The position numbers and the translations under genes were made by a program. A DNA stretch of 64,000 nucleotides. Origin: Gammaproteobacteria bacterium. GTDB lineage: Bacteria > Pseudomonadota > Gammaproteobacteria > Xanthomonadales > Rhodanobacteraceae. The notes beneath the pieces were generated by a model. The model saw nothing but the letters and a program-made list of their open reading frames with translations. It was not told the DNA's origin and did not search any database. Location of the stretch: positions 1-64,000 of the forward strand of contig JAJPHQ010000035.1 of NCBI GenBank assembly GCA_021325195.1, in the 5' to 3' direction. Of the stretch, positions 50,822 to 58,259 are shown piece after piece (within the stretch, counting starts at the first letter, position 1; every line of letters begins with the position of its first letter).

Positions 50822-51066
50822 GCAGCGTTTACGCGATGCGTTGACTGCGCGCGCCGGGAACGCGCGCGAACGGCGGAGCCGGCCTGCAAGGCGAGCGCCA
50901 AGGAAGGCGCGAGTCATCGCATCGCGTGCTGCGACGAACGCCCGAAGCAGGATGCGGAGGGCCGGAGTTGCTTGGCGAGATCAGGATGATCGAGCCTGGC
51001 AACCGGGTCCATTTTTCGAAGAATGGGATGGCCGCCCGGGCGCCAAGTACCGGTGATGGTTGCTTG
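50822..51066. repeat. copy B of the duplicated element, carrying a 71-bp insertion in the hairpin loop
   Basis: Same flanks as copy A; insertion 50845-50915 between ttga and atcgcatcgcg. Confidence 0.88.
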
Positions 51067-51272
51067 CGCCTGGATGCTTCACCGCGCCGGCTGCCTGCAG
51101 GGTAGCTACAGTCCTTAGGCCAACCACGCCGTGGTCGCACGGCGAATCACGACCGGGCCGGCGTCACGCGCCACGAAAGGCTTGCGGCAAGCATCGACAC
51201 GGCGCTGCACGGTTCGCGGCATGCGAAACAGCACGCGCCGCACCGGCTCGGGCGCCGGAAGCAAGCCAGACC

Positions 51273-52562
51273 TCAACGCGAGCGCCGGTGATGCCGCGTG
51301 CGCGCCTTCCGCACGGGGTGCGCGGGTGCATCCAGTTGCGCCCAGTCCTCGTGGGGCAGACCCAGCAGCTTGTCGAACAGCATCGGCATCAGGCCGCCCG
51401 GCGCGACGCACTCGCAGTTCCACATCACCACGGCGCCGGCGTGGTATTCCGGGAAGAAGCCGATCATCGCCCGATAACCCTGCACCGCGCCGGCATGGAA
51501 GATCAGGGTATGGCCGGCGTAGTCGTATACGCGCCAGCCCAGCGCGTACTGCGCCTTCAGCACGCGGGCCCGCCGCCAGTTCGAGAACATCCGTTCGCTG
51601 GGCGTGTCCACCACCGGCGAGTGCAGGACCTCCAGCAGCGAGGGCGGCAGCACCATCGGACGGCCGCCCATCTGCGCGATCAGCCAGGTCTCCATGTCGC
51701 GCAGGCTGGCGTTGACGCCGGCCGCGGGAGGCACATAGAAGTTGTCGTTGGGTTCGAACGGGATCCAGCGGCTGCCCCGGTGGTAGTGGGGCCGCGCCCA
51801 GCTGCGGCTGGATTCCAGCGCATCGCGGCCATAGGTCGCGGTGGTCATGTCCAGCGGCAGGAACAGGTACTTGTCCACCAGGTGCTCGAAGAAGTCGCCG
51901 GTCTTGGCGTGGATCACGTCGCCGATCAGCGAGAACGCGACGTTCTGGTAGCCGTAGCAGTTGCCGGGATCGCAGGTGAGCCTGACCGTGTCCAGGCGGC
52001 GCACCAGTTCCTGGTAGGGCACGCCGTCCGAAAGCATGTTGTCGTAGGCGTTGGGCGGCAGGCCGACGCTCTGGCTCAGGATGTCACGCACGGTGGCCTG
52101 CTGCGAGGCATGCGCATCCTGCAGCTTGAAGAACGGCAGCACGTCGATCAGGCGGGTGTCCCAGGTCAGGTAGCCCTGTCGCACCAGCAGGCCGGTCAGC
52201 GCCGTCGCGAACGCCTTGGACAGCGAGGCCAGCCGGAACACGGTGTACGGCTGGACCTTCTCGCCGGTGGCAGCGTCGGCGTAACCGATGGTGCGTTCGT
52301 AACGCACCCTGTCGTTCACCACCACCGCGGTGGCGAGGCCGGCGACCTTGTCGGAGGCCGCGAGCTTGTCCAGCCAGTGGTCGTAATCGGTGATGGCGGC
52401 ATCCACGCGCCCGGCCGGCAACGCGGCGCGGTCGATGCCGGTGTGCACCACCCTGGGTTCGGGGGGAGGCGGATTGCCGTGCGTCTGCGCGCGCGGTGCG
52501 GCAGCTGCAAAACAGGAAATCAGCGCACAGGCGAATGCTGTGCAAACGGCCAATCGGTGCAT
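51273..52562 (-). CDS. serine hydrolase, class C beta-lactamase/penicillin-binding-like, secreted
   Basis: Signal peptide MHRLAVCTAFACALISCFAAAAPRA; VFRLASLSKAFATALTGLL (SxxK); HTLIFHAGAVQGYRAMIGFFP (HxG). Confidence 0.88.
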   Translation of the reverse strand: MHRLAVCTAFACALISCFAAAAPRAQTHGNPPPPEPRVVHTGIDRAALPAGRVDAAITDYDHWLDKLAASDKVAGLATAVVVNDRVRYERTIGYADAATGEKVQPYTVFRLASLSKAFATALTGLLVRQGYLTWDTRLIDVLPFFKLQDAHASQQATVRDILSQSVGLPPNAYDNMLSDGVPYQELVRRLDTVRLTCDPGNCYGYQNVAFSLIGDVIHAKTGDFFEHLVDKYLFLPLDMTTATYGRDALESSRSWARPHYHRGSRWIPFEPNDNFYVPPAAGVNASLRDMETWLIAQMGGRPMVLPPSLLEVLHSPVVDTPSERMFSNWRRARVLKAQYALGWRVYDYAGHTLIFHAGAVQGYRAMIGFFPEYHAGAVVMWNCECVAPGGLMPMLFDKLLGLPHEDWAQLDAPAHPVRKARTRHHRRSR

Positions 52563-52619
52563 GCTATGCTCAAATGAGCGGGCGCGCGCGGTCCCGCGGT
52601 CTGCGTCTGGGAGAGGGCT

Positions 52620-53207
52620 ATGGGCGTGATCATACTTCTGATCGTCATCGCGATCATTGTGATTTACCTGGTCGCGATCTACAACGGACTGGTCACCTCG
52701 CGCAATGCGTACAAGAACGCCTTCGCGCAGATCGATGTCCAGCTCACCCGCCGTCACGACCTGATCCCGAACCTGGTCGAGACCGCGAAGGGTTATCTCG
52801 CCCACGAGCGCGAAACCCTGGAAGCCGTCACGCAGGCGCGCGCCGCCGCGGTCAACGGCCTTGCCGCCGCCAAGGCGCGGCCCGGCGATCCCGAGGCGAT
52901 GAAACAGCTGGCCGGCAGCGAGAATGCCCTGACCCAGGCACTGGGCCGGCTGTTCGCGGTCAGCGAGGCCTATCCCGACCTCAAGGCCAGCCAGAACATG
53001 ATGCAGTTGTCCGAGGAGCTGACCTCGACCGAAAACCGCGTCGCCTTCGCGCGGCAGGCCTACAACGACGCGGTGATGAACTACAACAACAAGTGCCAGG
53101 TGTTCCCGTCCTCGCTGATCGCCGGGCCGTTCGGCTTCACCGCCGCGGAGCCGCTGGCGATCGACGATCCCGCCAAGCGCGAGGCGCCGAAGGTTTCCTT
53201 CACCTGA
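52620..53207 (+). CDS. LemA family protein
   Basis: NGLVTSRNAYKNAFAQIDVQLTRRHDLIPNLVETAKGYLAHERETLEAVTQAR. Confidence 0.93.
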   Translation: MGVIILLIVIAIIVIYLVAIYNGLVTSRNAYKNAFAQIDVQLTRRHDLIPNLVETAKGYLAHERETLEAVTQARAAAVNGLAAAKARPGDPEAMKQLAGSENALTQALGRLFAVSEAYPDLKASQNMMQLSEELTSTENRVAFARQAYNDAVMNYNNKCQVFPSSLIAGPFGFTAAEPLAIDDPAKREAPKVSFT

Positions 53208-53225
53208 TCCCGCTGGTACGCGCCG

Positions 53226-55214
53226 ATGGATTTCTTCGCCCAGCAGGCGCGGGTCCGGCGTTCGAGCCGCACCCTGGTGCTGCTGTTCGCGCTGGCGGTG
53301 CTGGCGATCGTGGTCGCGGTCGATCTGGTCTGCGCGTTCGTGCTGGGCGTGGGCCTGCGCGCGGCACCGTTGCTGGCGATCGCGCTCGCGGTGGTCATCG
53401 TGATCGCGCTGTGTTCGGCCTACCGCATCGCCAGCCTCGCCGGGGGCGGCGCCGCGGTGGCGCGCAGCATGAACGCGAGCGAGGTGCCGGCCGATACCGC
53501 CAACCCGCAATGGAAGCGCCTGCGCAACGTGATCGAGGAAGTCGCGATCGCGTCGGGCGTGCCGGTGCCGGAAATCTACGTGATGCAGGACGAGCCCGGC
53601 ATCAACGCGTTCGCGGCCGGCTACACGCCCACCGACGCCGCGGTGTGCGTGACCCAAGGCTGCCTGGACAAGCTCAACCGCGACGAATTGCAGGGCGTGA
53701 TCGCCCACGAGTTCAGCCACGTGCTGAATGGCGACATGCGGCTGAACATCCGGCTGATCGGGCTGTTGTTCGGGATCATGGCGATCGGCGTGATCGGGCG
53801 GTTCCTGCTCTACAGCGGCAGCGGCCGCAGCAGCCGGCGCGACGGCGGCAACGTCGCGCTGGCCGGCCTCGCGCTGTTCATCGTCGGATCGATCGGCCTG
53901 TTTTTCGGCAAGCTGATCCAGGCCGCGGTGGCGCGCTCGCGCGAATCGCTGGCCGACGCGTCGGCGGTGCAGTTCACCCGCCAGACCTCAGGCATCGCCG
54001 GCGCGCTCAAGAAGATCGCCGCGTTCGCCGAAGGCTCGGCGTTGCAGGCATCCGGACGTGACGAGGTGCGGCACATGCTGTTCGGCGACGCCGAGCGCGG
54101 CTCGCTGTTCGCGACCCATCCGCCGATCCTGGAGCGCATCAGGGCGCTGGAACCCGGGTTCGACCCCAGCGAGCTGGACGCGATCGTGAAGCAGTGGCTT
54201 GCCTCGGGCGGCAGGCCCGAGTCGATCGAGCTGCACGCCGAACCGCACGACTGGGAAAAGGCCGTGCACGATTTCGCGGTGGCCGACGGCGATGTCGGCG
54301 AGCCGCTGCCGGGCTTTCCGCCGTCGTCGCAGGCCGCGCAGGCAGCGCCGGCAGCGTCCGGCGCCGTTCCTCCTCGGGCAGCAGCGCTGGCAATCACCGC
54401 CGCCGGGGTCGCGGCGCAGGTGGCCTCGCCCGGCACCGACGACTACCGTGCCGCCGCGCAACTGCGCGCGCGCGTTCCCGATGCGCTGGCCGCGGCCGCG
54501 CGCGATCCACGTGGCGCGCTGGCGGTGATTTTCGCGCTGGCGGTTTCCGAACATCCGGATCTGCAGACGCAGCAGCTGGAAACGGTCGCGCAGGCGTTCG
54601 ATGCTTCGATGGCCGATGCCGTGCGCAACCTGCTCGCGGACGTGGCGGCGCTGCATCCGATGCTGCGGCTGCCGCTGGCGCAACTGGCGTTTCCGGCATT
54701 GAAGCGCCGTCCACGCCCCGAACTCGACCGTTTCACGGCTGCGCTGGACAAGCTGATCCACGCCGACGGACGCGTCGATCTGGACGAATACTGCCTGGCC
54801 AAGCTGGTGCAGGTGCAGGTGATCGCGGCGCTGGATCCGTCCGCGCATTTCAAGCCGGGCAATCTGCGCCTGACCGAGGCACAGGCTTCCCTGCGCGACC
54901 TGTGCGCGCTGATGGCGCATTTCGGCAACGACGACGCCGACACCGCGCGCCGCGCGTTCCAGGCGGCGATGCAGGAGGCGCTGCCGGGCGCGGGCGTGAT
55001 GTACGCGATCCCCGAAGACTGGCAGGGCGCATTGGACGCGGCGCTGGCGGAACTTGCGCGGCTCTCGCCCGAGGGCAAGCAGCTCACCGTGCGCGCGCTG
55101 ACCCGCGCGATCGCCGCCGACGGGGTCGTGAACGTGGCCGAATCGGAGTTGCTGCGCGTGGTGTGTGCGGTGCTGGGTTGTCCCCTGCCGCCCATCCTTG
55201 GCGATCATCCATGA
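53226..55214 (+). CDS. M48 family metallopeptidase (HtpX-like) with a C-terminal TerB-like extension
   Basis: GVIAHEFSHVLNGDMRLN zinc motif; follows LemA; C-terminal LDKLIHADGRVDLDEYCLAKL. Confidence 0.9.
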   Translation: MDFFAQQARVRRSSRTLVLLFALAVLAIVVAVDLVCAFVLGVGLRAAPLLAIALAVVIVIALCSAYRIASLAGGGAAVARSMNASEVPADTANPQWKRLRNVIEEVAIASGVPVPEIYVMQDEPGINAFAAGYTPTDAAVCVTQGCLDKLNRDELQGVIAHEFSHVLNGDMRLNIRLIGLLFGIMAIGVIGRFLLYSGSGRSSRRDGGNVALAGLALFIVGSIGLFFGKLIQAAVARSRESLADASAVQFTRQTSGIAGALKKIAAFAEGSALQASGRDEVRHMLFGDAERGSLFATHPPILERIRALEPGFDPSELDAIVKQWLASGGRPESIELHAEPHDWEKAVHDFAVADGDVGEPLPGFPPSSQAAQAAPAASGAVPPRAAALAITAAGVAAQVASPGTDDYRAAAQLRARVPDALAAAARDPRGALAVIFALAVSEHPDLQTQQLETVAQAFDASMADAVRNLLADVAALHPMLRLPLAQLAFPALKRRPRPELDRFTAALDKLIHADGRVDLDEYCLAKLVQVQVIAALDPSAHFKPGNLRLTEAQASLRDLCALMAHFGNDDADTARRAFQAAMQEALPGAGVMYAIPEDWQGALDAALAELARLSPEGKQLTVRALTRAIAADGVVNVAESELLRVVCAVLGCPLPPILGDHP

Positions 55215-55230
55215 TCGCTGGCTTGTCACT

Positions 55231-55551
55231 GCGATCGTCCATGAACGCTGCCCGCAGCCAGGATTTCGTGACGCCGTGCGATTTGCCTTGCTCTTGCCGA
55301 GCGAAGTGGACATCCCTGTCCGCATTTGTCGAAAGATGCGATCGTCCATGATCGCTGCCAGCAGCCACGATTTCGTGACCTTGTGCGTTTTACGTTGCTC
55401 TTGCCAAGCGAAGCGGACATCCCTGTCCGCATTTGTCGAAAAGATGCGATCGTCCATGATCGCTGCCAGCAGCCAGGATTTCGTGACGCCGTACGATTTG
55501 CCTTGCTCTTGCCGAGCGAAGCGGACATCCCTGTCCGCATTTTTCGAAGAG
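55231..55551. repeat. three tandem copies of a ~108-bp repeat
   Basis: Copies begin gcgatcgtccatga at 55231, 55338 and 55446; each contains a gcgatc...gatcgc hairpin and copies 2-3 a gcggaca-tccc-tgtccgc hairpin (copy 1 has one mismatch). A partial copy precedes at ~55201. Confidence 0.92.
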
Positions 55552-55582
55552 CTCTCACCCATTCTTCATCGAGCGTGACGGG

Positions 55583-56899
55583 ATGACGCCGCGGATTGCC
55601 GTGCGCTACGGCGAGGGACGCACGCTGTTGCCCGCCGCGCTGGCGTTTTTCTGCCTGCTGGCGGCGTATTACGTGATCCGGCCGGTGCGTGATCAACTGG
55701 CCGGTGCCACGGGTTCGGTGGCGTTGCCGCTGTTCTATGGCGGCACCTTCATCGCCACGCTGGCGATCACGCCGGTGTTCGGCTGGCTCACCGCGCGGCT
55801 GCCGAGGCGCGCGTTGCTGGGCTGGAGCTACGGGTTCTTCATCGTGTGCCTGATCGCGTTCGTGCCGCTGTTCGCGCAGCAGACGCGGATCGGCGCGCGC
55901 ACGCTGGGGATCGGGTTCTACGTCTGGGTCAGCGTCTTCAACCTGTTCGTGGTGTCGCTGTTCTGGAGCCTGATGGCGGACCTGTTCGACAACCTGCAGG
56001 CAAGGCGGCTGTTCCCGCTGATCGCGCTGGGCGGGGCGCTGGGCGCGCTGGCCGGGCCGGCGCTCACGTCGTTGCTGGCGGTGCGGATCGGCGTGCCGCC
56101 GTTGCTGGGGGTGTCGGCGCTGCTGCTGCTGGTCGCGCTGGGCCTGATGCTGCACCTGTCGGCATCGCGATCGAGGGAGCGGCCCGGCGACGAGGCGGCG
56201 GTCGGCGGCTCGCTGCTGGCCGGCCTGCGCGCTGCGTTCGCCGAGCCGTTCGTGCGCCGGATGGCGCTGCTGATGCTGTTCTCGGACGGCGTGGGCACGC
56301 TGGCCTACGCGCTGGTGGCCGATTACGCCAGGGCGCACTACAGCGATGCCGCGCTGCGCACCGCGTTCTACGGCCACATGGATTTCGTGATCAACCTGCT
56401 GCAGATGCTGCTGCAGGTCGGCGTGACGCGCTGGCTGCTGGTGCGGTTCGGGATCGTTTCCGGCCTGGTGTTGCCGGCCGCGGTGAACGTCCTGATGCTG
56501 CTGGCGGTGGCGCTGTTCGGCGCCGCCCATTTCGGCGTGGGCGGCTTCACCGTCGCGCTGATCCCGCTGATGCTGATCGTCACGCGCAGCTTCGCCTACG
56601 GCGTGATCAAGCCGGCGTCCGACGCGCTGTACACCCGCACCGCGCGCGAGATCCGCTACAAGGGCAAGAACTTCGTCGAGACCGCGGTGTGGCGGTTCGG
56701 CGATCTCGCCGTCACCAGCGCGCTGAACGGTTTGCGCGAACTGGGCGCCACGCTCGGCGTGATCGGATTCGCGTCAGCCGCTGCGGCCGCGCTGGCGGGC
56801 TGGTTCGGCTGGCGCGCGGTGGTCGCGAGCCGCGAAACGGCCCGGCGATCGACCGGCCCGTCCGCGGATGAACGCGGATCCACGGCGCGGCCCGGATGA
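55583..56899 (+). CDS. MFS/NTP-NDP-exchange-like transporter
   Basis: ~12 TM protein; AAYYVIRPVRDQLAGATGSVALPLFYGGTFIATLAITPVFG...VSLFWSLMADLF. Confidence 0.8.
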   Translation: MTPRIAVRYGEGRTLLPAALAFFCLLAAYYVIRPVRDQLAGATGSVALPLFYGGTFIATLAITPVFGWLTARLPRRALLGWSYGFFIVCLIAFVPLFAQQTRIGARTLGIGFYVWVSVFNLFVVSLFWSLMADLFDNLQARRLFPLIALGGALGALAGPALTSLLAVRIGVPPLLGVSALLLLVALGLMLHLSASRSRERPGDEAAVGGSLLAGLRAAFAEPFVRRMALLMLFSDGVGTLAYALVADYARAHYSDAALRTAFYGHMDFVINLLQMLLQVGVTRWLLVRFGIVSGLVLPAAVNVLMLLAVALFGAAHFGVGGFTVALIPLMLIVTRSFAYGVIKPASDALYTRTAREIRYKGKNFVETAVWRFGDLAVTSALNGLRELGATLGVIGFASAAAAALAGWFGWRAVVASRETARRSTGPSADERGSTARPG

Positions 56900-56984
56900 A
56901 ACGCAGCGGCATCCGGGAGGATCCGCCGGGATTCCGGTGCGGCGCGCCCGCATCCGGGTCCCGTTGCTTCGCTGCTGCAGCGGT

Positions 56985-57413
56985 TCAACCGGCGATGTAG
57001 CGCTGCAGGTGATCGATCTCCTGCGCCTGATCGTCGATCACCGCCTTGACCAGATCGCCGATCGAGACCACGCCGACCACCCGCCCGTTCTCGACCACCG
57101 GCAGGTGCCGCACCCGCGCGTCGGTGCACAGGCGCATGCACTCATCGACGGTCGAGGACAGTTGCACGCTCATCGGCGCGGGCGTCATGATTTCCGAAAC
57201 CGGCGTCTCGCGCGACGAGCGGCCCTTCAGGATCACCTTGCGGGCGTAATCGCGCTCGGTGACGATGCCCGCCAGGGTGTCGCCGCGCATCACCAGCAGC
57301 GCGCCGATGCCGTGCTCGGCCATGCGGCGGATCGCCTCCAGCACCGGCGCCTCCGGCGCGATCGTGAACACCTGGTTGCCTTTGGCCTCCAGCAGATGTC
57401 GGACTTGCCTCAT
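56985..57413 (-). CDS. CBS domain-containing protein
   Basis: Two CBS modules: VFTIAPEAPVLEAIRRMAEHGIGALLVM and STVDECMRLCTDARVRHLPVVENGRVVGVVSIGDLVK. Confidence 0.92.
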   Translation of the reverse strand: MRQVRHLLEAKGNQVFTIAPEAPVLEAIRRMAEHGIGALLVMRGDTLAGIVTERDYARKVILKGRSSRETPVSEIMTPAPMSVQLSSTVDECMRLCTDARVRHLPVVENGRVVGVVSIGDLVKAVIDDQAQEIDHLQRYIAG

Positions 57414-57470
57414 GGTTGTTTCCCCTCGCGAGTGGGGCAGGTTTCGAGATTCTAATCCTCCACGCCGCGG

Positions 57471-58259
57471 TCAGCGCCGCCGGCGGCGCTCTTCCACGCG
57501 CGGGCGCGGCGGATGCGGGTCGAGCACGTAGGCAACGCCGCCCAATTGCCGCATCTGCTGCTCGATCCACGCCGCACGCCGCAGCACGTAAGGCGACGGC
57601 CGGTCGGCGTGCCAGCCGCGCGGATCGGGCAGCACCGCGGCCAGCAGCGCGGCCTGGTGCGCGCTCAGGCGCGAGGCCGGTTCTTGGAAATACGCCTGCG
57701 AAGCCGCCTCCACGCCGTAGATGCCGTCGCCCAGTTCGGCGATGTTGGCGTACACCTCGAGCACGCGGCGCTTGGGCCAGGTCAGGTCGATCAGCACAGT
57801 GAAATACGCTTCAAGGCCCTTGCGCACGAAGCTGCGGCCGCCCCACAGGAAAAGATTCCGCGCCACCTGCTGGGTGATGGTGCTGGCGCCGCGCAGGTGT
57901 CCGCCTGCTTCCGCCGCGTCGATCGCGGAACGGATCGAGGCAACGTCGAAACCGTGATTGAAGGGGAAGGTCTGGTCCTCGCCGGCCACCATGGCCAGCG
58001 GTGCGACCGGTGCTATCCGGCTCCACGGCACCCATCGATAGCGCAAGCGGAAATCCCGCTCGCCGTGCAGCAGCGCCCCGATCCGGCGCTCGATCATGTA
58101 GGCACTGGTCAGCGGCGGCACGAAACGCAGCGCCAGCACCGCGAACCAGGTGATCGCGAGGAACGCGAGCAGCAGGCGCAGCGCGGCGCGGGCAATCCGG
58201 CGGCCCGGTGACCGCCGTGGCTGCCGTCCGCCCGCTGCCGCCGGACCCGCCGCCGTCAT
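57471..58259 (-). CDS. mtgA: monofunctional biosynthetic peptidoglycan transglycosylase
   Basis: MVAGEDQTFPFNHGFDVASIRSAIDAAEAGGHLRGASTITQQVARNLFLWGGRSFVRKGLEAYFTVLIDLTWPKRRVLEVYANIAELGDGIYGVEAA. Confidence 0.93.
   Translation of the reverse strand: MTAAGPAAAGGRQPRRSPGRRIARAALRLLLAFLAITWFAVLALRFVPPLTSAYMIERRIGALLHGERDFRLRYRWVPWSRIAPVAPLAMVAGEDQTFPFNHGFDVASIRSAIDAAEAGGHLRGASTITQQVARNLFLWGGRSFVRKGLEAYFTVLIDLTWPKRRVLEVYANIAELGDGIYGVEAASQAYFQEPASRLSAHQAALLAAVLPDPRGWHADRPSPYVLRRAAWIEQQMRQLGGVAYVLDPHPPRPRVEERRRRR

Noticed and set aside
55231-55551. tandem repeats considered as a CRISPR array
   Set aside because: Units are ~108 bp, contiguous and almost fully repeated with no unique spacers and no cas genes nearby.
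55226-56530. minus-strand ORF with repeated peptide MRTGMSASLGKSKANRTASRNPGCWQRSWTIA
   Set aside because: The peptide repeat is a translation artefact of the ~108-bp DNA tandem repeat and the rest is antisense to the transporter gene.
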